Below the pieces are notes generated by a model. The model worked only from the letters and a program-made list of their open reading frames with translations. It made no database searches and was not told the origin of the DNA. Below, piece by piece: positions 48,662 to 56,983 of a stretch of 64,000 nt of DNA; position 1 is the first letter of the stretch, and each line of letters opens with the position of its first letter. This DNA comes from Pseudomonas sp. Root71. Lineage in GTDB: Bacteria; Pseudomonadota; Gammaproteobacteria; Pseudomonadales; Pseudomonadaceae. The DNA is taken from positions 600,695-664,694 of the forward strand of contig NZ_LMHY01000012.1 of the NCBI RefSeq assembly GCF_001429045.1, given 5' to 3'. A program made the position numbers and the translations under genes.

Positions 48662-49945
48662 TCAGTACCCGAATCTATCCCGCAATCCGTAATACCACGC
48701 ACCCAATGCCGCAAACGGTGTGCGCAGCAACTGGCCGCCCGGGAACGGGTAATGGGGCAGGTCGGCAAACGCATCAAAACGTTCTGCCTGGCCGCGTAAT
48801 GCTTCGGCCAGCACTTTGCCCGCCAAATGCGTGTAGGTCACGCCATGACCGCTGCAACCCTGGGAATAGTAAATGTTGTCGCCCAGCCGTCCGACCTGAG
48901 GCAGGCGCGACAACGTCAGCAGGAAATTGCCCGTCCACGCGTAATCGATCTTCACGTCCTTGAGTTGCGGGAAGGCCTTGAGCATCTTCGGCCGGATGAT
49001 CGCTTCGATGTTCGCCGGATCCCGTGCGCCATACACCACGCCACCACCGAAAATCAGACGCTTGTCGCCACTGAGGCGGTAGTAGTCGAGCAAGTAATTG
49101 CAATCTTCGACACAGTAATCCTGAGGCAGCAGGGTCTTCGCCAGTTCTTCACCCAGGGGCTCGGTGGTAATCACCTGCGTGCCGCAAGGCATCGACTTGG
49201 CGGCCAGTTCCGGCACCAGGTTGCCCAGATAAGCGTTACCGGCGACGATGATGAATTTCGCCCGGACCTTACCCTGCGGCGTGTGCACTACCGGATTCAC
49301 GCCGCGCTCGATGCGCACCGCCGGCGACTGCTCGTAAATCGTCCCGCCCAGGGACTCGACCGCGGCCGCTTCACCCAGCGCCAGGTTAAGCGGATGGATG
49401 TGGCCGCCACTCATGTCGAGCATCCCGCCGACGTACTGATCACAGGCGACCACCTCGCGGATGCGACGTTGATCCATCAACTCGAGCTGGGTGTGCCCGA
49501 AACGCTCCCACAGGCGCTTCTGGGATTCGAGATGACCCATTTGCTTGGAGGTCATCGCGGCGAACACGCCACCGTCCTTCAAGTCGCACTGAATGTCGTA
49601 CCTGGCGACCCGTTCACGAATGATTCGCCCACCCTCGAACGCCATCTGGCCCAGCAACTGGGCCTGCTTGGGACCGACCGTGCGTTCGATGACATCGATA
49701 TCGCGGCTATAGCTGTTAACGATCTGGCCGCCATTACGCCCGGACGCCCCGAAACCTACCCTGGCGGCTTCGAGCACCGTGACCTTGAAACCGTTCTCCA
49801 GCAGAAACAAGGCAGAGGATAGCCCTGTGTAACCGGCGCCAATCACACAGACATCGGTCTCCACGTCATCCTGCAACGCCGGGCGCGGCGGAACCGCATT
49901 GGCCGATGCGGCGTAGTAGGACTCGGGGTAGGGAGTGTTAGCCAT
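48662..49945 (-). CDS. FAD-dependent amine oxidase, PuuB/PauB-like (gamma-glutamylputrescine oxidoreductase)
   Basis: A 427-residue DAO-family flavoenzyme. The FAD dinucleotide motif is VCVIGAGYTGLSSALFLLE near residue 32, followed by ARVGFGASGRNGGQI near 61 and the C-terminal FAD-binding GRLGDNIYYSQGCSGHGVTYTHLAGK near 360. The N-terminus YPESYYAASA is characteristic of PuuB-type proteins, which oxidise gamma-glutamylputrescine in polyamine catabolism. No other polyamine gene is nearby, so the exact amine is not certain. Confidence 0.88.
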   Translation of the reverse strand: MANTPYPESYYAASANAVPPRPALQDDVETDVCVIGAGYTGLSSALFLLENGFKVTVLEAARVGFGASGRNGGQIVNSYSRDIDVIERTVGPKQAQLLGQMAFEGGRIIRERVARYDIQCDLKDGGVFAAMTSKQMGHLESQKRLWERFGHTQLELMDQRRIREVVACDQYVGGMLDMSGGHIHPLNLALGEAAAVESLGGTIYEQSPAVRIERGVNPVVHTPQGKVRAKFIIVAGNAYLGNLVPELAAKSMPCGTQVITTEPLGEELAKTLLPQDYCVEDCNYLLDYYRLSGDKRLIFGGGVVYGARDPANIEAIIRPKMLKAFPQLKDVKIDYAWTGNFLLTLSRLPQVGRLGDNIYYSQGCSGHGVTYTHLAGKVLAEALRGQAERFDAFADLPHYPFPGGQLLRTPFAALGAWYYGLRDRFGY

Positions 49946-50088
49946 CCGGCAGCCTCTGTTTAATATATTTTACGAGTGCGTTGATCCTACCCGAGTTGAA
50001 AATCCCCCGCCAGCCACCCGGAAAATCTTCTTTGTAGCGGCAAAATTAAATATTTTGCATATTCATAGGGTTAGCGCGAAAAAAGGTG

Positions 50089-50116
50089 TTGACACCCCTC
50101 CGGAATTCCGTAGAAT
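50089..50116 (+). promoter_or_regulatory. Sigma-70 promoter of tRNA-Val (GAC)
   Basis: TTGACA (50089-50094) and TAGAAT (50111-50116) with a 16-base spacer, 14 bases before the tRNA. Confidence 0.7.
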
Positions 50117-50129
50117 GCCGCCTCACAGC

Positions 50130-50206
50130 AGGCACGTAGCTCAGTTGGTTAGAGCACCACCTTGACATGGTGGGGGTCGTTGGTTCGAGTCCAATCGCGC
50201 CTACCA
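50130..50206 (+). tRNA. tRNA-Val (GAC anticodon)
   Basis: A 77-base cloverleaf with CCA; anticodon stem CCACC/GGTGG, loop TTGACAT, anticodon GAC. The acceptor stem AGGCACG/CGCGCCT has an A5-C68 mismatch (50134 and 50198), unusual for a working tRNA but tolerated in some. Confidence 0.93.
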
Positions 50207-50521
50207 AACAAAATCCGCTCTGCTGGGCGGTCTGGAAGGGCTCACCGAAAGGTGGGCCCTTTTTTGTTGTCCAAAGAATCGTTACCGATCTTTGGGGAAG
50301 CGGACTGTGGAGTTATGTCTAGTTCATGGATTTTCAATCCACAAGTCATTGCGTGTTTTTGCTGAACATTGCATTCGGCTGGCAATCACTTCGCGGTATT
50401 TGAAAGATGAGATGCCCGGATCAGAAAAGTAGTGCCGGGCCATCAAGGCGCGACGATTGCTGAGCGGATGCCGGATGATTGCCGGGTAAACCGTTCAGAT
50501 CGTCGCCAGCCTCAGTAGGTG
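50207..50521. other. Mostly empty stretch after tRNA-Val
   Basis: Apart from the tRNA terminator near its left end I see no gene with a plausible start, no repeat of the tRNA 3' end and no integrase, so there is no sign of an integrated element. Confidence 0.6.
50238..50265 (+). terminator. Intrinsic terminator of tRNA-Val (GAC)
   Basis: GGGCTCACC-GAAA-GGTGGGCCC is followed by TTTTTT. Confidence 0.9.
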
Positions 50522-50728
50522 TCAGAGGGCAAAGGTAGCTGCAAGGCCATGGTGGCCTTCCTGGGCTCCCGCGATCAGGTGCAGTGGGATGTTCTGTTGT
50601 ACTTCAATGGACGGTACTTCGAAGCTCCCTACGATCTGGAGGTGGCGCTCGCTCAGTTCGGTCGACTTTCCTGCTTGTTCCTTGGCCATTCTCGCGTGGT
50701 TCATTGCGATTTCGTTGAGCGTTGACAC
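50522..50728 (-). CDS. Small hypothetical protein (68 aa)
   Basis: A 68-residue frame with a GTG start at 50728 preceded by CGGGAGATGTAAC, a good ribosome binding site. The protein starts MSTLNEIAMNHARMAKEQAG and has no signal peptide or membrane segment; the first half is likely helical. An equally long plus-strand frame covers the same bases but lacks a ribosome binding site. I do not recognise a family. The next gene to the right is divergent. Confidence 0.5.
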   Translation of the reverse strand: MSTLNEIAMNHARMAKEQAGKSTELSERHLQIVGSFEVPSIEVQQNIPLHLIAGAQEGHHGLAATFAL

Positions 50729-50979
50729 GTTACATCTCCCGGTGACTGACCAAGCGTATCGCTGGCGTCCTTAAGCATTGATTGAATGGCTGCGGCGTCA
50801 GAATCCTGTCATTGCGGCGCTGCTACGGGCGATCTTAGCAAGCCTCAAGCCATGGATAGGGGCGAATTCCTCGTTGTGTTCTGGCAGGCGACGAATGGCA
50901 GGTGACTGTGAATGATGGTCCGGATTTTTTGTCATTCAGGCGTAAACTGGCAATGCGACCTTATCAAAAGGAGCCGCCT

Positions 50980-51174
50980 ATGAACGCCGATCAAATGAGC
51001 AAGCAGGCACCTGTGGACACGGCTGTCTGGGATCGATATTTCTGCGCTGCATTGATTGCCGAAAGCAATCTGACTGCCCCGATTGTGGGCGAGGCTACTC
51101 ATGAGGACAGGCAGAACCTGTTGATCGAGAGGGCCAGGGTCCTCGCGGATAAAATGATGCAAAACCGAAGATAA
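50980..51174 (+). CDS. Small hypothetical protein (64 aa)
   Basis: A 64-residue protein from the ATG at 50980, preceded by AAAAGGAG at ideal distance. It reads MNADQMSKQAPVDTAVWDRYF with no membrane segment or cysteine pair, and ends in a basic, helical RARVLADKMMQNRR. A good terminator follows, which supports a real gene. No family is recognised. The upstream 250 bases, shared with the divergent 68-residue gene, show no clear operator. Confidence 0.7.
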   Translation: MNADQMSKQAPVDTAVWDRYFCAALIAESNLTAPIVGEATHEDRQNLLIERARVLADKMMQNRR

Positions 51175-51177
51175 TCA

Positions 51178-51204
51178 GAGCCCAGCCGTCGCGCTGGGCT
51201 CTTT
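51178..51204 (+). terminator. Intrinsic terminator of the 64-aa gene
   Basis: GAGCCCAGC-CGTCGC-GCTGGGCTC followed by TTTG; a strong hairpin with a short T tail. Confidence 0.7.
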
Positions 51205-51249
51205 GCATGCGGGCTTATGCACCGATGCTGACGCTGTGCGCGTTGCGGT

Positions 51250-52002
51250 TCAGGCGATCAACTCTACCTTGCCGCTCGCCAGGCGATAGATGCCGCCCAC
51301 GATCTTCAGCGCGCCTTTGCTCTGCGCATCAGTCAGCAATGGCGAGGCCTGTTTCAGGCTGTTGACCGAATTCTTGACGTTTTGCGCGGTGGCGTTTTCC
51401 ATCAGGTTCCCGGGCTGCTTGAGTACTGCCTCGACTGCTGACTTGAGTGCGTCAGTCAGTTTCGGGATATGGCCGGGGAAAATCGTCTGGTCCTTGACCG
51501 CCTTGATACCGGCCTCGATGGCGCCGCAGCTCTCATGCCCGAGTACGAGAATCAGCGGGGCGCCCAGTACGGCAACGCCGTATTCAAGACTGGCCAGGCC
51601 TTCCGGCGTAACGAAGTTGCCCGCGACGCGGATGGAGAAAAGATCGCCGCGCGCAGTGTCGAACGCATATTCCGGGGCGATCCTCGAGTCGGAGCAGCTC
51701 AGCACGGCCACGAATGGATTCTGGCCGGACACCAGGGCCTCTCGCTCTGCCTTGAAGTCGTGGGTTGTGGAAGTGCCGCCTACATATCGTGCATTGCCCT
51801 CCATCAGTCTTTTCAACGCCATGTCGGGACTGATTACGTTTTGTGGTTTGGGTGGGGCTGTCGCTTTTTCGGCTGCCAGGATGATCTTGCCGGGCAGTGT
51901 GCCGGTCAGCAGCAGGGCGCCTGCGCTCAATCCGGCAAATTGAAGAAAACGACGACGGCCTGTTGTGTTTGAAGCAGAGCTTGAATCACATGATTCACAC
52001 AT
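51250..52002 (-). CDS. Exported beta-class carbonic anhydrase
   Basis: A 250-residue beta-carbonic anhydrase that interconverts CO2 and bicarbonate. The zinc ligands are in CSDSRIAPEYAF near residue 102 and GHESCGAIEAGIKAV near 155, with the catalytic Asp-Arg pair of CSDSR intact. The N-terminus has a twin-arginine leader (TGRRRFLQFAGLSAGALLLTG, residues 14-34), so it is predicted to work in the periplasm, where it could feed bicarbonate or buffer CO2. Most beta enzymes are cytosolic. It stands alone. Confidence 0.92.
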   Translation of the reverse strand: MCESCDSSSASNTTGRRRFLQFAGLSAGALLLTGTLPGKIILAAEKATAPPKPQNVISPDMALKRLMEGNARYVGGTSTTHDFKAEREALVSGQNPFVAVLSCSDSRIAPEYAFDTARGDLFSIRVAGNFVTPEGLASLEYGVAVLGAPLILVLGHESCGAIEAGIKAVKDQTIFPGHIPKLTDALKSAVEAVLKQPGNLMENATAQNVKNSVNSLKQASPLLTDAQSKGALKIVGGIYRLASGKVELIA

Positions 52003-52205
52003 GATTTTGTTTACTCAGTTCAACGCGGTGGGAGTGAGTTGCTGTTGGGGCGGGTACCGTCGCGGACGCTCAATACCAGCGCAGTGGAGTCTAGTTGGTC
52101 TGTCGTATTGTGCTCCGGGCATTGTCCCTGGATGCCGTGCACGCAGCCATTTCATGGGCTACTACTGACAGGCTCATACAACTTCGACCTGGCAGGGGTT
52201 TCTCT

Positions 52206-52661
52206 ATGCTGACTCACTGGTTTCTGGCGGCGGTTCATCTTCTGGCATTTGCCTTGGGATTCTGGGCGGTGCTGGTTCGAGGCACGGCTTTTCGGCGCTT
52301 GGCCGATGGGGCTGCGGAGGTGCGCAGTGTTCTGATGGCGGACAATATCTGGGGTATTTCAGCTGTCGTTTTATTGATCAGTGGCGGGATGCGAGCGTTT
52401 GGCGGGTACGAGAAGGGCACGGACTATTACCTGCATCAGCCGTTGTTTCATCTGAAGATGTCGCTGTTCGTCCTGATCTTGCTACTGGAAATCGCGCCTA
52501 TGGTGACACTGATCAAGTGGCGGATAGCGCTTGCCCGTAAAGTGTCGATCGATACCGGCCGTGCGAAGCTGTTTGCACGGATCAGTCATATAGAGGCGCT
52601 GCTGGTGCTGCTGATGGTGGTAGCGGCGACGGGCATGGCGCGAGGCGTGATGCTTGGTTGA
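52206..52661 (+). CDS. DUF2214-like small membrane protein
   Basis: A 151-residue protein starting at the ATG at 52206. Four hydrophobic segments are visible, near residues 5-25, 48-66, 84-106 and 128-149, with a conserved-looking ISAVVLLISGGMRAFGGYEKG between helices 2 and 3. The length and topology fit the DUF2214 family of unknown function. It is divergent from the carbonic anhydrase gene. Assignment to the family is by memory of the pattern. Confidence 0.75.
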   Translation: MLTHWFLAAVHLLAFALGFWAVLVRGTAFRRLADGAAEVRSVLMADNIWGISAVVLLISGGMRAFGGYEKGTDYYLHQPLFHLKMSLFVLILLLEIAPMVTLIKWRIALARKVSIDTGRAKLFARISHIEALLVLLMVVAATGMARGVMLG

Positions 52662-52794
52662 CCGCGCAGTGAACGCATCCTTCCCTGGGGCAAACCAGAA
52701 AAGTCTGACAGCAATAGAGTAAAACTTGCCGCTAGTATCGACCCCTGGGGTTTGAGTGGGGCGAATGAGCAGGGCGATGGGGTGCTGAATCTTT

Positions 52795-52827
52795 AGCCAG
52801 CCGTGATTCCGGACTGAACGGGCTGGC
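52795..52827. repeat. Inverted repeat downstream of rsmE
   Basis: AGCCAGCC (52795-52802) pairs with GGCTGGCT (52820-52827) across a loop of 17 bases. There is no T run after it on either strand, so it is not a standard terminator of rsmE. Confidence 0.45.
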
Positions 52828-52845
52828 TACTGACTGCAACAGGAT

Positions 52846-53037
52846 TCAGGATTGCGGCTTTTCCGGGGCGGTCAGGCCGGCCTGAATGCGCTGGTAAATT
52901 TCTTCACGATGCACTGCAACGTCCTTCGGAGCGTTGATGCCGATCCTGACTTGCTGGCCGCTTACGCCGAGGATGGTGATCGTAATGTCATCACCTATGT
53001 TTATGCTTTCACCGACTTTGCGGGTGAGTATCAGCAT
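52846..53037 (-). CDS. rsmE: CsrA-family post-transcriptional regulator RsmE
   Basis: A 63-residue RNA-binding dimer that blocks ribosome binding sites by gripping GGA motifs. The start at 53037 follows AAGGAGAAGACC; an upstream ATG at 53067 would add ten residues not found in the family. The sequence [19 protein letters not shown] and [29 protein letters not shown] matches RsmE of fluorescent pseudomonads better than RsmA, which has RRVGETLMVGD. In these bacteria RsmE acts below GacA through the small RNAs RsmX/Y/Z. Its own leader contains GGA sites, so autoregulation is possible. Confidence 0.93.
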   Translation of the reverse strand: MLILTRKVGESINIGDDITITILGVSGQQVRIGINAPKDVAVHREEIYQRIQAGLTAPEKPQS

Positions 53038-53287
53038 GGTCTTCTCCTTGATTGCTTTGTGGGGCACCTGATTCGGACAGTGCAGAGGTCGGTGTTATGT
53101 ATAGATTAGTGCGAAGTCTCGCGGTTTGGGTGCCTCTTTCTGACGCGCAGATGCGGCATTAATTCCCAAGGCGTAACTATACAGAGGCCGCAACCATCAT
53201 TCTCGTTGTTTTAAGCCCATTTTGCGGCACTCGCGAAGTATTCATGGGTGTTAAAATCGCCGCTTTATGCATTTGGAGGGAAGCGTC

Positions 53288-53653
53288 GTGCGCAAAATGG
53301 TTTTGGTCATCGCGATATTGGCATTGGCGGGATGTGGCGAGGGCAGCACTGTGGATGCGCCGAAGCCCAAGCCAGCCATGGCGGCCGTACCCGCGCCGGT
53401 ATCCGGCCCCCAATGGGATCTTGAGGTGCGAGGTGAAACCCCTCAGGCGGTCAGCGATTTGAGTGGCTGGCTGATCGAGCACAGTTTCATGTCCAGCGTC
53501 GTCAAGGAGAATGGCAATACCCGAGTCCTGATGGGGCCGTTCAATTCGAAAGCCGAGGCTGAAGCCAAGCAGGATGAAGTCCGCGCGGCGCTTACTCGCG
53601 CGAAGAAGCAGAACATCGAATTGCTGGTGCTTGAGCGTCCGGTCGCTCAATAA
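53288..53653 (+). CDS. Small SPOR-like lipoprotein
   Basis: The 121-residue protein starts with GTG at 53288, preceded by GGAGGGAAG; a start 21 bases upstream is less good. Residues 1-15 are a lipoprotein signal with lipobox LAGC (MRKMVLVIAILALAGCG). After a Pro/Ala linker the C-terminal part (WLIEHSFMSSVVKENGNTR-VLMGPF ... AKQDEVRAALTRA) resembles a SPOR domain, suggesting envelope or septal localisation. The exact role is unknown. Confidence 0.8.
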   Translation: MRKMVLVIAILALAGCGEGSTVDAPKPKPAMAAVPAPVSGPQWDLEVRGETPQAVSDLSGWLIEHSFMSSVVKENGNTRVLMGPFNSKAEAEAKQDEVRAALTRAKKQNIELLVLERPVAQ

Positions 53654-53684
53654 CGTTCTGTACCGCAGGCGTTGAAGAAACAAA

Positions 53685-53717
53685 AAAGGCCTCGGGTGTT
53701 TAACCTCGAGGCCTTTG
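53685..53717. terminator. Bidirectional terminator between lipoprotein and endA
   Basis: AAAGGCCTCGGGT and ACCTCGAGGCCTTT pair with one bulge around a TTTA loop, with A tails and T tails on both sides. Confidence 0.85.
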
Positions 53718-53742
53718 TCGTTTCAGGTGTCCCGTTCCGGAT

Positions 53743-54432
53743 TCAACCGCAGGCCTTCATGTCTACCGGGCCGACGAACTCGTTGCCGCGCCCCATGACG
53801 CACCCCACGCTCTGGTTGCGTTGGCGTTCCCAGGCCTGTACCGGATAGGTCTTGTCCCAGGCTTCGTACAGTTGCCGATCCTGTTTCGACAGGCGCAAGC
53901 CGTACTGCTTGCTCATGTAGAAGTAGGTCCGGGCGATCATGCCGCGAATGGAAGGGCGGGGCATGACTTTCTTGGCCTTGAAGTCGACCTGGGTCAGGCA
54001 TGAACCATATTGCCCCGACTGCTCGGGCAGCCAGCCAAAGCTGAAGTTGCTGCGATCGCCATTGACCTCGCCAATGCTGGGCACCAGGTTGTGCAAGTCA
54101 GCCTCGGCCTTCTGGTAAACCGGGTCGTAGCGGGTGCAGTTCTTGCGACCGCCCGCTTGCCAGCACTGGCGTTGATGACCGATTTGCCAGGCCGGAACAA
54201 TATGCTCCCACTCGATGCGGGATGCGCGTTTGGCATTTTTACGCGGCACGTAACCGCAGGCGGCAAGGTTCACCCGGTTACCGGTGTACTTGCAGCCACA
54301 GTAAAACTCGGTGGACTTGGGCGCGTAGAGCTTCCAGGCGACCTTTTTCGCTTCGGTGAAGGTGCGCGGCGCGTCGGCTTGCGCACCCATGACAACAAAC
54401 AGAAACAGCAAGGCAAACCAGCGGACACTCAT
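53743..54432 (-). CDS. endA: Endonuclease I (EndA-type secreted nuclease)
   Basis: A 229-residue protein from the ATG at 54432 with a signal peptide (MSVRWFALLFLFVVMGAQA, residues 1-19). It is of the bacterial endonuclease I family with a beta-beta-alpha-metal site in RIEWEHIVPAWQIG near residue 71 and GDRSNFSFGW near 130. It degrades double-stranded DNA in the periplasm or outside. Several cysteines suggest disulfides. The start lies four bases after the stop of a DUF1654-like gene, whose promoter has a LexA box, so the nuclease is probably SOS-induced as part of an operon. Confidence 0.92.
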   Translation of the reverse strand: MSVRWFALLFLFVVMGAQADAPRTFTEAKKVAWKLYAPKSTEFYCGCKYTGNRVNLAACGYVPRKNAKRASRIEWEHIVPAWQIGHQRQCWQAGGRKNCTRYDPVYQKAEADLHNLVPSIGEVNGDRSNFSFGWLPEQSGQYGSCLTQVDFKAKKVMPRPSIRGMIARTYFYMSKQYGLRLSKQDRQLYEAWDKTYPVQAWERQRNQSVGCVMGRGNEFVGPVDMKACG

Positions 54433-54436
54433 CGAC

Positions 54437-54676
54437 TCAATCTTCCTTCGGCACAACCCAGAAGATCTGCACGCCGCCATCGTCGCGATAGGCGAGGGTG
54501 ACGTTGTCGTTCTCGTCGATTTCTTCCAGCAAGCGTTCCCATTCATCCACCGGTTCGTCAGGCAGGCGGAAGATCAATGCTGCCCTGGCCTTTTGTGCGG
54601 TGGGAGAGTTGATGATTTTCTGAACGCGCAGGCCCATGCGTACATAGGCGTCAGGAGAGGTAGAGGTGGTGTCCAC
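54437..54676 (-). CDS. DUF1654-like small protein, SOS-linked
   Basis: I start at the GTG at 54676 (79 residues), since AAGGA lies seven bases before it; the ATG at 54706 lies inside the LexA box. The core YVRMGLRVQKIINSPTAQKARAALIFR and the ending YRDDGGVQIFWVV match the DUF1654 proteins of Pseudomonas as I know them. Its function is unknown; some family members are reported in SOS regulons. The gene is followed directly by endA. Confidence 0.8.
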   Translation of the reverse strand: MDTTSTSPDAYVRMGLRVQKIINSPTAQKARAALIFRLPDEPVDEWERLLEEIDENDNVTLAYRDDGGVQIFWVVPKED

Positions 54677-54694
54677 GGAATTATCCTTATTAAG

Positions 54695-54710
54695 CTGTAC
54701 GTACATACAG
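54695..54710. promoter_or_regulatory. LexA (SOS) box
   Basis: CTGTACGTACATACAG is a CTG-N10-CAG palindrome that fits the LexA consensus CTGTATATATATACAG in 13 of 16 positions. On the minus strand it overlaps a putative -10 (TACTGT, with TTGCGA 17 bases upstream) of the DUF1654-endA pair. Confidence 0.82.
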
Positions 54711-54857
54711 TATTTAACTGTAGGCCATTTCGCAACTGCTTAAAAACCAAGAAAATCCTCTGACAGCGATTTGTTCCGTTTGGCGTAAGGCGAAGGGAGT
54801 TTTTTTGTAAGATCCAGCGGCAGCCACTCGCCAAAACTGGCGAATGGCGCACGGGGT

Positions 54858-54879
54858 GCCCGACCGGATCCGGTCGGGC
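54858..54879. repeat. Perfect 22-bp palindrome after ansB
   Basis: GCCCGACCGGA followed by its complement TCCGGTCGGGC, 10 bases downstream of the ansB stop. There is no T tail on the minus strand, so a factor-dependent or RNA-stabilising role is more likely than a simple terminator. Confidence 0.6.
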
Positions 54880-54888
54880 GAGGGCAAA

Positions 54889-55989
<1,101 letters not shown>

Positions 55990-56168
55990 CTAGTTGTGAG
56001 ACGGTGCAGATGCAAGTTCATCTAGATACGCCCCAGACGAACCTGAACGCTGGGGGTGTGAGGGAAAAGCAGGATCTGTACCAGTAATACTCAGAATCGA
56101 AAAAACACGCTTAAGTTAATGATTTGTAATGGTATTGCTGTTTGTGTCAGGTGTGGTTTTGAGTCTGG

Positions 56169-56188
56169 ATGTTCGGATTGCCGAACAT
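56169..56188. promoter_or_regulatory. Palindromic site 1 (TTCGG-N4-CCGAA)
   Basis: ATGTTCGG-ATTG-CCGAACAT has perfect 8-base arms. The core TTCGG-N4-CCGAA starts at 56172, exactly 31 bases (three DNA turns) before the second site. Confidence 0.6.
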
Positions 56189-56202
56189 ATGCAGATTTTG
56201 CG

Positions 56203-56216
56203 TTCGGCTCTCCGAA
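56203..56216. promoter_or_regulatory. Palindromic site 2 (TTCGG-N4-CCGAA)
   Basis: TTCGG-CTCT-CCGAA repeats the core of the first site with a different central part. Phased palindromes of this kind usually bind a dimeric regulator twice on one face of the DNA. Confidence 0.55.
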
Positions 56217-56328
56217 ACGGATTGCAGTTCTGTTTAAGATTTCAACGCGTCAAATCATCAGTGACCATTAAAGAAACAGCCGCGTCGGTCGATGCTCCTT
56301 CAAGGGATCTTTTTCTTCAGGAGTTCAC

Positions 56329-56790
56329 ATGTCGTTATCTGTTGGCATTCCCAATGCCGCCGGCATCACCATCGGTGGCAAATCGGCCACTACCCTTCGT
56401 GCCTTGAGCGACGCGACAGCTGATGCGGCTGCTCAAGCGCTGGGTGCAAAAAAAAGCGACGGCAATCAGGTCAAGACGGGCCCGGTTGGTCTGGGGGAGA
56501 GTGCCGGCGCACAGGCCGAATCGCAAACCAGCGATAACACCAGCGTGGCGGTGAAGGTCTTGCTCAAACGCCTCAAGGAATTGCAGCAGCAATTGCGTGA
56601 GCAACAACAGCAGCTGGCGCAAGCCCAGGCGGCGTCCTATCCGAGTCCGGAAGCCAAGACCACCGCGGTAGCGGCCATTCAGGGGCAGGTTGCCGACACC
56701 AACGGCGCCATCCTGCAAGTGAGTGCGAGCCTGATCAAGGAGCTGGCCAAGGGTTCCGGCACGGGATCGGTGGTCAACACCACGGCATGA
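56329..56790 (+). CDS. Hypothetical coiled-coil protein (153 aa)
   Basis: A 153-residue protein with CAGGAG placed well before the ATG. The N-terminal part (SLSVGIPNAAGITIGGKS) is followed by an Ala-rich stretch. A clear coiled coil lies at about residues 80-108 (VLLKRLKELQQQLREQQ) and is Gln-rich; the C-terminus is Ser/Thr/Gly-rich. It has no signal peptide, membrane segment or cysteine. I do not recognise the family. It lies alone between the ansB upstream region and the ribose operon. Confidence 0.75.
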   Translation: MSLSVGIPNAAGITIGGKSATTLRALSDATADAAAQALGAKKSDGNQVKTGPVGLGESAGAQAESQTSDNTSVAVKVLLKRLKELQQQLREQQQQLAQAQAASYPSPEAKTTAVAAIQGQVADTNGAILQVSASLIKELAKGSGTGSVVNTTA

Positions 56791-56840
56791 GTTGAATGCC
56801 GTTTTTTCGCCACGCATCTCTGAAAGCATTTTTCAGGTCG

Positions 56841-56869
56841 TTGACAAAATCCGGCAGGGTTCGCATAGT
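56841..56869 (+). promoter_or_regulatory. Sigma-70 promoter of the rbs operon
   Basis: TTGACA (56841-56846) and CATAGT (56864-56869) with a 17-base spacer. The RbsR operator begins ten bases after the -10. Confidence 0.75.
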
Positions 56870-56878
56870 TTGGTTCAC

Positions 56879-56892
56879 GCAAACGTTTGCGC
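56879..56892. promoter_or_regulatory. RbsR operator (LacI-type)
   Basis: CGCAAACGTTTGCG is a perfect 14-base palindrome with the central CG of LacI/PurR-family operators and lies at about +4 to +17, where repressor would block transcription of rbsBACRKD. Confidence 0.85.
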
Positions 56893-56983
56893 GGCTCCAA
56901 TGATGGCTTTTCATCGCGGTGGGCCGTGAAGCTTACGCCAGCGCAAGCGTTGCTCACAATAATCATAAGATCGGAGTGAACCC

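Noticed and set aside
50162..50365. 67-codon frame starting inside tRNA-Val
   Set aside because: Translation of the tRNA 3' half and its terminator; not a gene.
50519..50725. 68-codon plus-strand frame
   Set aside because: Covers the same bases as the minus-strand frame at 50522-50728, but lacks a ribosome binding site; the minus-strand frame has one.
54799..54807. T run after a GC-rich stretch as a terminator near 54800
   Set aside because: No stable hairpin directly precedes the T run on the plus strand, and no plus-strand gene ends there.
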